Shown here piece after piece: positions 10,195-20,093 of a stretch of DNA of 64,000 nucleotides. How positions within the stretch are numbered: position 1 is the first letter of the stretch; the number at the start of each line of letters is the position of its first letter. A model generated the notes under the pieces. It made no database searches and was not told the DNA's origin. It was given only the letters and a program-made list of their open reading frames with translations. Source of the stretch: Hygrocybe punicea (lineage: Eukaryota; Basidiomycota; Agaricomycetes; Agaricales; Hygrophoraceae); contig OY744461.1 in NCBI GenBank assembly GCA_963556145.1, forward strand, positions 2,046,001 through 2,110,000, read 5' to 3'. The position numbers and the translations under genes are program-made.

Positions 10195-11223
10195 ATGGTC
10201 TACAGATGCATGAGCATAGATCTCAAGGAGTGGGCAATGTGGCTTCTTGAGCATAACTATAATCCCAGTGATGTCAGTGACATATTTGGCATCTCGGAGC
10301 AGAGCCTTCAGCACTGGATGGCCAACAAGGCCAAGTATGGTTCAGTAGTACCTCCCCCCCTTGCTATCCATGGTTGGCCCTGCCTTCTACATGCCAACAT
10401 GACACATGACCTTGCCATTCTTATTGAGGAGAGCCCAGAGATCTTCCTCGATGAGATCTAAGACTGGTTATGACACAGGAATTTCTTGAACAGCCTTACA
10501 TGACAACATTTGTGATTGTGGTCCTACCTACAAGCTTCTTTGAAGGGCAGCAGCAGAATGGGACAAGAAGTATAGGGAAGAGTGGATGACCACAATGAGA
10601 ATGCATCACATTGCATGGCAACTTGTCATGATTGATGAGTAAAGATGATCAGACCATCTACCAACACTATGGACACACACCCACTGGCCATCAAGCAACA
10701 GTCCAAGCAAATTTTGTCAGGGGGGAGCACTACAGCATGGTAGCAGCCATGTCTATGAATGGTTATGAGGCACTCTCCATTGTCCCAGGTTCAGTAGATG
10801 GGGAATTGTTTTTTGACTTCATTGTCAATGAGGTGGTATGTTCTCTTGTTGGTTTCTCATCCATCTGATGTCTGACTGTGTCATAGGTTCCCAAAATGAA
10901 TCCATATCCCCACGATAACAGCATTCTTGTCCTCGACAACTGTGCCATCCACAAGTCCAATGCTCTGTGAACTGTTCTTGAGGCTCTGGGCCATCTTCTC
11001 TTATTCCTACCTCCTTACTCACCTGACTTCAACCCGATTGAAGAACATTTCAGCTGCAGTAAGTGATTCATTGGTTCTTGAGCAGTCAATTGATTCTCTG
11101 TCAATAAAAGCATGGATTTGCTGTCACTGGGCTCAGCTATAAGATGCAGACTATCTGGAGATCATGCTTCTTGAAGCTGCACACACCGTTGATATGCATG
11201 CGTGTCTGAGGTCCGATTCATAT
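10195..11223 (+). pseudogene. Tc1/mariner-like transposase, full length but riddled with stops
   Basis: Begins MVYRCMSIDLKEWAMWLLE with an HTH segment (NPSDVSDIFGISEQSLQHWM) and RPRLL-like PCLLHANMT, then the catalytic core: KDDQTIYQHYGHTPTGH, SMVAAMSMNGYEALSIVPGS, second Asp in ILVLDNCAIHKSNAL, and PPYSPDFNPIEEHFS with the third acidic residue. Stops include TAA in EI-stop-DW (CAA or similar) and several TGA. An intron with intact signals separates FIVNEV from P-K-M. Ends near ADYLEIMLLEAAHTVD. CpG is very rare throughout, as in the element at 8240-9100. Convergent with the accessory remnant ending at 11663. Confidence 0.85.
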
Positions 11224-11662
11224 ATTTTACCTATTTTTATTAGTTAGTTTTTGTTATGTACTTATTGTAGCACAACAAGTACAAACAAAAGGATTGGATT
11301 CCCTCTTTTCCCCCATCACAGTTGAGCTCTGAGCCTCCCTTGGATCAGCACTCACACCCCACACTTAGACCACCTCTCTGTGTATCACCATCACACCAGA
11401 GAAAGCAAGGGAATGGTTTTTACATTCTGGGTATCATGTTTAGTTATATGTTCACTCGACATCCATGTCTCATTTATTGTACATGTGCTGTTGACATCCT
11501 GCCTTTGTTGTTGTAATAAAAATGTCTGTTTTATTGATGGGGTAAATATGGTACTATGGTACTATGGTACTACTATGAGCAGAATGAATGTTGACAAGAT
11601 TATGGTGAGTAAATAAAGGGATCAGTAAGCAATTAATGAATGACCGTGATTGAACCTCGTAA
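11224..11662. other. No gene seen
   Basis: A/T-rich gap between the 3' ends of the convergent transposase and accessory remnants; includes a short TACTATGG triplication at about 11550-11572. No coding signal. Confidence 0.4.
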
Positions 11663-12386
11663 TCAAAACTTGGATGCACACTTGTGCTTCTTGTATGCCT
11701 TCAAAACTCTCTTCCAGGCCAAGGGTTTGATGCCGACGTCTTTGTATTCCTGTGCTGTGACAAATTATCACCCATGACAAATCCAAGATGTTCAAGTGCT
11801 TGTTCTTTGGCCTCTTCAATCCCATAGGACTGACAGAATGTGTAGAGATCACCAGGTATTTCAGCTGGAGATGATGATCGCTCCTTGCGTGGTGAAACCG
11901 GTCCTTCCAGTCCCAGCATTCTCATCACACCTGGCATTCCCATTGCACTGGGCATTCCCATTGCATAAGGAGCCAAGGGGTTGAAAAGGAACAGATTTAA
12001 GAGTGTCGCAAACTGGGCCAGATGAGCTGGGGTCATAGCGGGAGTGGGAGGTTGAACAATAGCCAACGAAGTGGTGTCATTAGCCAGGGCTTCTGGAGCA
12101 GGGATGGGTGGTTTGTGCTTGTGAATGTTGCTTTCAATGGCTACTTTTTTACCCTTGTATTCCTGTCCTTTCTTGAAGAGCTTCGAGCTGAGAGGGATGT
12201 GAGCATAGTTAGCTTTTTCAGCTTTCTATGATTTATCAACACTGCCCTAGATCTATTGCTAGTCAAAAACTTACAATAGCAGCAGCCCACACAAGGCAAT
12301 GAGGACAGTTGAGTTCGAAATGCAGCTCTGTAGGTTGATGATAGAAGCAAGAAATCTCCAGATGGACATTGCAATGGCCAACAGGA
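11663..12386 (-). pseudogene. Transposon accessory protein, C-terminal half (Cys/WA and SAM-like)
   Basis: Starts at the left edge of the pogo insertion: YPVGHCNVHLEISCFYHQ, then LHFELNCPHCLVWAAAIV, i.e. the Cys-rich plus WA module. An intron follows, then IPLSSKLFKKGQEYKGKKV, a Pro/Met-rich linker and a SAM-like tail (DLYTFCQSYGIEEAKEQALE, GFVMGDNL). The last stretch (VTAQEYKDVGIKPLAWKRVL) is reached only through a one-base shift near 11762, ending at TGA 11665-11663. Together with 16600-15756 it forms one gene split by the pogo element. It converges on the transposase at 10195-11223. Confidence 0.65.
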
Positions 12387-12388
12387 TA

Positions 12389-15300
12389 CTGTGACAGACC
12401 AGGTAACCGGTCACACTAACAGTTTTGTTCATTTTCTGATGTACCCTCTGTATCTACCTTAAAAAGAAATATGCAGAATTACTGATATACATCTTATCTC
12501 TGACCTTGTGTAGTATCAGAATTTTACAAGCACTATTGCAGGTGCTATAAATTTTTCTTTGCGGCATGCACCAAACTGGCCAAGTATGGATTACTCGGTC
12601 AACCATGGGAAATTGCCAAGGCAAATTCTATTGACGTTACAGGCCCCATAGGGGGTATCAAAAAAGTCCAAAATACATGTACACGATACAACAAACATGA
12701 GGAAAGCAAAAAGAAAGGCCTAAGACCGCCTGGTAGAACGTGTGCTCCGCTGCAAGTTGATTGTTGGTGCTGGTGCCATCTCACCCTCATCTTCGTTGTG
12801 CGACCCATCCGATTCGATAATCATGCGACGGGGACGGTGAGAGGGAGGTGAGGATGGTTCCTCAGACGAGTCAGTAGCTGGCGCTGGCAGCCATTTCTTC
12901 CTCCTGGTAGCGGGGGCTCTCTTCCTCTTCTTCTCTGCTTCAGAAGCTTTCTGAAGGCGCTTCTGCTCCTGTTCCAGGCGTCATGCTGCTTTCCGAGCGT
13001 CTATTGCTGCACGCTTCACTGCTTGTTCAGCGGCTCGCTTTGCCGACTTCTCCTCTCATTCACAGGCCTTCTCTGCTGCTACAGCTGCCTTTGCATCATT
13101 TTCGAGCTTCTTGCGATGCTCTTTGAACATACCAGCAGCCTCCTTGAACAGCTCCTTCATGTGCAACTCCCAGTCAGCCCAAGCAAGCACATCTAAGGCT
13201 TCATTGCCCATCATATGATGGGGATGTGAGGTCGTCTCCTTCTTCTTGCCCTTTTTCTCCTTTCCAAAGGCACGCTTGCGCAGCTTTTCGTTCTCCATAT
13301 CCATCAGGATCATCTGGGTGTGATCCATCTGGATCTGCTCGATGCTGGCCTTCGCAATCGCACGAAGTTCAGAGAGTTGCTGCTGGAGGGCATTGCGTGA
13401 TGCAAGGGAGGGGGCAGACCGATGAGGAGATAGCGAACTTGTTCCTTTGTGAGCGTAGTGTTGTCTTGGGGCATGGTTGTTGATGTTGATGGTTTGGATG
13501 GGCTGATTATGTAAGTGACACTTGGGTGTGATGTGGACGTTTTGGGGTCCTTCTCCAAAAATGGAAGCAGGAACGTTGGAAACTTAGCGGGAAGCGGTTG
13601 TGCGGCCTGTGTAGTTGTATTCTTTGCAGGTTCAAATAACAGCAGGGGAATTGCCTCAGGGTTCAGAGGCCAAAGCCCAGTTTTCGCAAACACAGAGATG
13701 ATTGTGGAAGGCTTAAACGCAATTTGCCTGGCCTCACTATAATAGAAGAGGAGATTCGTTTTCGAGATGGTAATATATGCGCGTGTGGCCTTCGTGACCT
13801 GTGATTTCCAACAGCTCGCTAAGGGACCAAACACGCCAACGTCCCATGGCTGAAGCGCATGGGTGGTGTGTGATGGGAGACAAACAACAATGATGCGATG
13901 TGCAGCAGCAAATTTGCAAAAGCGATATGTACAATGGGAATTGTGTCCATCGAGGACAAAAAGACAATAGCCATTACTTGTATTGCGTTTGGCTGTGGCT
14001 GGCTCGAAATCCCGTTCTAGCCATTTGGATCCTAATTCTTGGTCTGTCCACCCTTTCGGCGAGTGTGAGATGCTGTTGGGATATGAGTATCAAGTCTATA
14101 GATAGATGCAAACATATGTGAACATACCTGGCATTGCAGGGGTTCACTCTACCCCATTTGAGATTCCGGCGCGCTCCCTGGAATATTACTGATGGCTGGA
14201 TGGTCGTGCCATTGGCAGAAATACACTTGATGATGGTGACGAGCTCACGGTTTCTATCTTCAACTTGATAAACAGTTTTCTGGTCACGGTCAACGAGAGC
14301 CGCAACTCGAGCGCTGATCCCTAACTGAATCCCCTTCTCATCCATGTTGTAAATGTTCTCCGGAGAAATGTCGTATTCCTCGATGAGGCCTTTCACTAGA
14401 TCGAAGTATTCTTTGACAACGGCATGGTTTAACGATCGTGCACGGCACTGTTCCAATGATGTTGTCCATTTGACTTTGAGGTCCGGATGTCGAGCCATGA
14501 AATGTTTTCCCCATGAAGCACCAACCGCTTTCCCACATATGTCAGACGCATAGTCTTTCAGGATACTGGGTGTCACCGGTATTCCTCGCTGGCCCATGAC
14601 CTTTATCCATTCAACAAGGACGGCTTCCTGGGCTGGCGCGAGCTTCTGTTGATGAGCGTGGGCCGATTTGCGGGTTTGGACACCATGAAAACAGCCAGTA
14701 AGGGTGCTCCTTGGTACACCAAAGGCCTTCGTGGCTTCCCGAAGCGAAAGAGTCGGGAGGCCATTAGGTCGTGTCCCAGCTTCAGCAATGGCCGTTAAAG
14801 CCATCAAAATATGTTCTTCTTGTGGAAGAGATGCTATGTCTGGTGCATCGTCAGAGGTTGGGGTGACAGGTGAGGATGGGGCGACAGGCGAGGTTGGGAT
14901 GGGTGGAGATGGCATCATGGGAAAGCGAAAGGAAGGCGCTGCAGGATGGGAAGGCGAAAGGAAGGCGTTGTGGGACGGGAAGGCATGAACACAAAAAATA
15001 TATAGGTTTGAGCACTGCAGACCAGCAGGTAGTCGCAAGGACATGAAACGGAAGGACCAAGGCTGTTCAAGGTTGGCGATTGCCGAGATAATGTAGATAA
15101 TCAAGTCAAACATCAACAAACCCTCAATAAAAACGATGGTTTGAACCTACGATTGGTCAGGATTGAGAGATTTTTGCTCAAGGCAGAGGCATGGCCATTG
15201 TAGCGATCGATTGACTGATAAGAAGGCGCTGAGCGGTGGGTGACTTTCAAGCGTAAAAAAAATCACTAAAAATATAAGATAGACACATTAGACAAGCCCT

Positions 15301-15753
15301 ACAGATGTGTTATCACTCACCAAAAGGACCAGCCGAAATTTTTGCCAGAATGTGCCATACACCCCCTCACTTTCCTACGGTCGACATCGGTAGTAAGGAG
15401 CAAAGGTAACAATAAAACGAGAGATTTGAAAGGAAATTGCAGCATCCAGGCAGCAATGGAGGATGTGGGGGTTCTCCCCCACTGGGGGAGCAAGTGGAAT
15501 GGGATGAAGACACAATGATGCAGCATAGTGATGACATGATACGTGTCTGAGGTAGCCAAACACAGGTCAACAACAATCAGCAGCGGTCTAGCTCATGAAA
15601 TACTAAACGGATCTGGGTCAAAATTGACAGGTAACTAGTCCACATGTATTAGTTAACTATTATCATTTTTGAATGGGATAAAAGTGCCTCAGAATGGTGG
15701 AAAATGGAGTGTGACCGAGTAGCCAGTGTGACCGGCTTCATGAACTCCGACAG
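12389..15753 (-). mobile_element. pogo-type (CENP-B-like) DNA transposon, 3.4 kb
   Basis: Plus-strand ends are CTGTGACAGACC...CCGGTCACACT and AGTGTGACCGG...CTCCGACAG: outer CTGT/ACAG and an inner CCGGTCACACT inverted repeat. TA lies immediately on both sides (12387-12388 and 15754-15755), the usual pogo/Tc1 target duplication. The flanks are two halves of the same accessory gene, so the insertion point is independently confirmed. One transposase gene inside, on the minus strand. Confidence 0.8.
12720..14918 (-). pseudogene. pogo transposase (HTH, CENP-B HTH, DDE_1, coiled-coil tail)
   Basis: Start ATG at 14918. Order: Pro-rich N-terminus; HTH segment EATKAFGVPRSTLTG; CENP-B-type HTH (EWIKVMGQRGIPVTPSILKD, WGKHFMARHPDLKVKW); DDE_1 core with Asp in NIYNMDEKGIQLG, Asp in CLFVLDGHNSHCT, Asp in HALQPWDVGVFGPL; then a long Lys/Glu/Ala coiled coil and basic end (NLQRSTRSTRRS). 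An intron at 14127-14073 (55 nt) keeps GTATGT...CAACAG and restores the frame. Disabling changes: a frameshift in a C-rich run near 13400-13420 (LLIGLPPP switches to the frame of RNALQQQLSELRAIAKASIE), TGA at 13058-13056 and TGA at 12983-12981, both explained by CGA to TGA. Catalytic part is otherwise complete. Confidence 0.85.
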
Positions 15754-15755
15754 TA

Positions 15756-16600
15756 CTTTTTGGTTATTTGGGTGACAATCTCTTCAAGCTCGTCATCAAA
15801 TTTGTTTTGTTTTGCTGGATTACCATCAATAACTTCTTTGTACTCATCCTCGTCCTGGATTGCTGTATCCTGAGAGACAGTACTAGTAGTCAAAGTCCAG
15901 GGCTGGAATCAAATGAATACAACACTCATTTTTCAATTTAGAAACTCACCAGTTTCAGAGCATTGTTGGCTCTAGGAGGTTGCATTTGCAACATGACATA
16001 AGGACCAGTCTTTGTAAGGATTTGCTTCACCAATGAACTCAAGCCCTGCTCATCTCTCAACAGCAGCCAGGCGCCACTTGCTCATTTGAGCCAGTGCCAT
16101 TCAAATGTGTTCATCATCAGATTGTCAACCTGTGTCTCAAGAAGTCCTGCCACCTGTTCCAACAGTGCATCCCATGTTGTGTAAATGCCAATATCCAAAG
16201 GGCCTACTTTGAGAGGTTCTTGCTTTTCTATCTTGGTCTTGCCTCTGCGCTGATGGACACACTTCTCTGGCATGGTAACCTGTACAAGGAGCTCAAAGGT
16301 TGCAGGGGGAGTGGGAGCAGGAGGAGCGCTGCTGTTCTTTGGATGGCCAGGTTTTCTTCGAGCTACTGGAGCCAGCTGGGGGGGAACTGGCTGGACAACA
16401 ACCTCAGATTCAGGAGCAAGGGTGCTGGTTGGTGCTGGTGGAGGTAGAGGAGTGACTGGGTTGGTTGGGAAGTAGGCAGGAGGAGGAGATCAGGTGTTGC
16501 CTCTGTGTGGTTTTGGTTCAGCCACAGGATTACAGCTGTTTGCATTTGTTTGTGCACCACCACACTTTGCACACTTTTGGCTCATTGGGCCTCAAAACTT
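15756..16600 (-). pseudogene. Transposon accessory protein, PB1-like N-terminal half
   Basis: Minus strand: a Pro/Thr-rich lead ending RRKPGHPKNSSAPPAPTPPA, then a PB1-like segment TFELLVQVTMPEKC, VGPLDIGIYTTWDALLEQVA, WHWLK-stop-ASGAWLL and VKQILTKTGPYVMLQMQP, an intron, and an acidic stretch ending EEIVTQITKKY at the pogo insertion. In the unbroken gene ITKKY would continue into YPVGHC at 12386. The in-frame TGA (WLK-stop-AS) lies in the PB1-like segment. Start not defined. Confidence 0.6.
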
Positions 16601-17030
16601 CTTGATTTATTTCTCGCCAACAGCAGCACGTATGACCATGATTCCGGTCTTTTTCAAATTGCATGAGGGAGCTCTAGGTGCTTGTATACTTCAAACATTC
16701 TAATTATTCACCGTTAAAATTCTAGTTTTTACAGGCCAGCCCCGCCTCTGCGATTTTTCATGGCAGAATGGTAAGCCGTATCAATGCGAGCCTGCTCGCA
16801 TTCTGTGTCTATGGCACTATGCTAGATACCGGTATGTTTTTTTCCATCGATTTCATCTCAATTTTTGCACTAATCATTGTTTATTTTGTTTTTGATGCCC
16901 ATCCCTCATTCGAATTTTCTGTACCCACAGCGACATCATATCACCCAAGAACCACTGCCAATCTGCTCAAGGGGATCTTTACAAGGTGCATGCATGAAAT
17001 TTCCACGCTTTCGCTACCTCATCCATCCCT
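16535..17030 (+). repeat. Inverted repeat arm, partner at 29010-29500
   Basis: About 490 bp that recur in reverse complement at 29010-29500, including the TGCACCACCACACTTTGCAC segment, TCACCGTTAAAATTCTAG and the CGCATTCTGTGTCTATGGCA segment, with only scattered differences. The arms lie 12 kb apart and bracket several nested insertions. They could be TIRs of one large element or two oppositely inserted copies. Within the arm an ATG-CCACCCAAGAACC start with a GTGCGTGC donor (clearest in the 29-kb copy) suggests a first exon. Confidence 0.75.
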
Positions 17031-17760
17031 CGGTGGATGTCGAGGGTCAGCATGCGAGGGCACTTTGAAATTGGCATCCAGGTACGGCTGCAGCGTCGTT
17101 TGGGACCACAGAGGCAAGTGTGGGGATTCAGCTGGATGAGCGAGGGTGCAAGGGGCTAATCCAAGGCGCAGAAGGCCGGTGCACGCGGGAAACTACTAGT
17201 TGAGAGACGAGGGTCCGATGTCAACAGGTGGTAGCGGTATGGCTGTTGGTGGTGGACTCATTTGGGCTAACGAAGTGGAAAGTGGGGCTCCGACATGTTG
17301 AACGAGGGTGCACAGGGCTGATTGAGGGCGTGGAAGACTGATGGAAGTGGGATGTTGAGGTCAGCAGACGAGGGCAATGTAAGCAATGGCCTTTCGAAAA
17401 TGGTGCCCAAGGACAGCTGCAGCGTCACTTGGGAACACGGAGGTGGACATGGAGCTGCTGTGGGTCGAACGAACGTGCATAGGAGACAGGTGGAAGTTGG
17501 AGATTGAAGGTTCACATGTGGGGGGTGATGTAGGCCGCAGTGACATCATTTGGGACAATGGAGACGAATGTAGGGATGCGGGGGATTGAACGAATGTGTA
17601 GGGCGTTGTCAAGAGCATGGGAGGCCGGTGGCTGGGAAACGTTGCGGGATGAGAGGTGGCGGAAGGACTTGGTCATACTAGGGACAAAACTTTGTCACTT
17701 TCTAACAGTAATTCAATGCGCAACGCGCAAGTTCACGCGAGTTCATGAAGTACGCGTGAG
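17031..17760 (+). repeat. Degenerate long-period tandem repeat
   Basis: The words GARCGARGGTGCA...GGGCTRATYVAGGGCG recur near 17138, 17300, 17470 and 17588, and GACAGCTGCAGCGTCACTTGG-like sequence near 17085 and 17412. Spacing is irregular, about 120-170 bp. Frames through it are open by repeat composition; no gene is supported. Confidence 0.5.
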
Positions 17761-17828
17761 TTCATGAAGGGTGTAGATAGTGGGCCTGGATGCCCATGAA
17801 CTCCTCCCATTGTTGTCAGGTTATAAAA

Positions 17829-18134
17829 TTACATATAACCCTTGTCCTTAGCGTCCCCACTGAGCCTCTCAATCACTTTTTTGCCAGTATCCACACTCGG
17901 ATCCACCACCATCGCTGTGAATACCTCACCGTGCGGTTTTCCATTCCTCTGTACTACCACTCCATACTTTCTGTCACCGCAGAACCTGCCCTGATCGATA
18001 CGAAATCCGAGCTGTTCATCATGTTTCAGTAGCCGAGCAGGGAAGATGCGGCGGCCCATGCCATTCATTGTGCCTTTAAGTAACTTCCCCGGGTTCCGTC
18101 CCTGCAGACACGCTCCGAAAAATGCGCGTAACAT
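17829..18134 (-). CDS. Unrecognised small ORF
   Basis: About 100 residues with a composition like a real protein: MLRAFFGACLQGRNPGKLLK, GFRIDQGRFCGDRKYGVVVQ, AMVVDPSVDTGKKVIERL. Upstream on the same strand, before this ATG, lies sequence with intron-like signals, so it may be a last exon. I do not recognise the family. It lies in a zone of broken genes and may be a fragment. Confidence 0.3.
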   Translation of the reverse strand: MLRAFFGACLQGRNPGKLLKGTMNGMGRRIFPARLLKHDEQLGFRIDQGRFCGDRKYGVVVQRNGKPHGEVFTAMVVDPSVDTGKKVIERLSGDAKDKGYM

Positions 18135-18429
18135 TTTCTTCGAAAGGTGAGTGTCATATACACAGTGATCTTTGTGGTAATTACCTTCATTTTGAAATGC
18201 GGGTTCCTGTGATGAAAAATGAGGTAAAGGAGGTAAAGGAGCTGAGTTATCTGATGGTTCTTAGATTGTGGGGTAAAGACTTGACTGAGGTTGTTGTGAA
18301 ACCGCGCTAATGGGAATTTGTCACAACAAATAAACAAACTCGACAGATTTCGTCCATAAACATCAAATCCAAACATTGAACAACAATCCAGACTCACCGG
18401 TATCCTCCTAGTTGATTATCTGATGCTTG

Positions 18430-18790
18430 GGTTACGAAGATGTAGACTCGAAGTGTTGAAACGTCGGGAGCCAATTGGTGATTGGTAGTCCATTAGCCGT
18501 ACGGGACCTTTCAAGAGCGTTTTCAACGGAGGTAGTCCATGCAACTTTGACTGCTAATGTCACGAGCTGCGAACTAAACTGAGTAGCAGTCACCACACGC
18601 CGCTTATGCGCATCCACAGCACCAACTGCCACATCAGGCGTCTCCCCATGTCAAGTTATTGTCTGATTTCAGACTCGAGCCCACAAACATCTTCAGAAAT
18701 ATCTCTTCAGATACTTCATAGCTTGCAGGACATCTCTTCTGTTGATGATCTTCAGTAAGTCCCCATCACCAACGGAGTGGAATTAGCGAC
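18430..18790 (-). pseudogene. Dynein heavy chain linker-region fragment
   Basis: VGDGDLLKIINRRDVLQAMK followed by YLKRYF matches the dynein heavy chain linker motif (family form VGDEDLLEIIGNS...KHLKKMF). Further along, QFSSQLVTLAVKVAWTTSVE plus NAL matches the later linker segment (Q-L-V-x-L-x-x-Q-V-A-W-T-x-x-V-E-x-A-L). Order and spacing agree with dynein, but stops and missing sequence lie between the two pieces. The full gene would exceed 12 kb, so this is a captured or relic fragment of the cytoplasmic motor gene; no other dynein part was seen. Confidence 0.6.
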
Positions 18791-19016
18791 CACTCACGCT
18801 CCAAGTATTCTCAAAGAAATTTCTATATTTTGGGTCATGACCATCTAGATATATTTTTTCGTTGTCAATGAGCAGCATAGCAGTGGGGAAATTGAAACAA
18901 TATGCTATGATTATGACGGATCATTGATGAACAATAATCCAGACATATGGTAAGCTGCCTGTCCTGTGTGTCCACATAGCATACAACTACAAAACACTGT
19001 CAATTATAGTATGGCC

Positions 19017-19280
19017 TCAGCAATTCAAAAAACACTGACCACCGTTTGATTTTAGACGTACATTGTCCAGATTCCTAGTAACAGGCGACAGGACACCCTT
19101 ATTACCACACTTTCTCATGACCCAATAAATGCGAGAAGCATATATTTCAGCAACCTGAAGCTTTCTTGAAGCCTGCTTTGCCTTCATGTTGCAAATTTTG
19201 GCACGGAGCTTCGCCTCCCGAAATCTGCCATTCTTTTCAAGCTGTAAAATATCCCGTCTAGCAGTTGTAGTTTCCAGCAT
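19017..19280 (-). CDS. Unrecognised basic ORF
   Basis: About 85 residues, Lys/Arg-rich and helical-looking: RRDILQLEKNGRFREAKLRA and KQASRKLQVAEIYASRIYWV. No family recognised and no exon partners found. Possibly an exon of a relic gene. Confidence 0.25.
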   Translation of the reverse strand: MLETTTARRDILQLEKNGRFREAKLRAKICNMKAKQASRKLQVAEIYASRIYWVMRKCGNKGVLSPVTRNLDNVRLKSNGGQCFLNC

Positions 19281-20093
19281 GTGTAGTGCATCTTCCTGAG
19301 TTGCTGGAAAAGGGATGTTCCAGGACGCTCAACCAACTCAATGGGACAGATTAGAGCCATTGGGCAAACCTACCACCAAGGCATCTACATCTGATTCTGC
19401 TGGAGAACTTCCAAATGTGCAATCAGAGCAGATTGACAGAACAGAACTGTGGGCAGAGAAACAGGACAGTGAAAGAGAGAGAGAATGATGAAGGCCCAGG
19501 CCCAGGCCTGCGAAAAGGAGCCTTGTGACCAATGGAGAAGGATCCAAAGGTCCCAAATAGATGGTTTGGAATTTGTGATTGGGCCGGAGAGAACTGAGGG
19601 AGTAGATGTTAGAGGGACAGAAGAGAACCGAAGCCTGACTCAAAGGGCATCATTCAAGTTCATGCAGTAACTTCAGTCGGAGTTCACACTTCAACTTGAT
19701 TTTACAATACAACCAGTGCAATATACAGACATGAAACAAAACAGACATGTGAAAGGTGCCTACAGAATGTAATTACAATGCCTGAACCAAGCTCAAGCAT
19801 CATCCATCGTCACTGACCAAACTGTGTTGTGAAGTATGGCAAGACATTTGGCCTTGTCTGCGTCAGATTCACTTGCTGTGCGGAATGCTTCGCCATAGCG
19901 CCGCAGCCGAGCTTTGATTGATGAGAATGCAAGTTCTATGGGGTTGAAGTCTGGTGAATACAGTGGAAGGAAAACATATCGCATTCCACTGGACATAATA
20001 TTAGCACATTGCATGATGGCGTAAAAGTTGGTGGTCACCGTTCCCATATCATGTCAAGTATGAATTGCGCATGATGAATACGACAATTATCCA

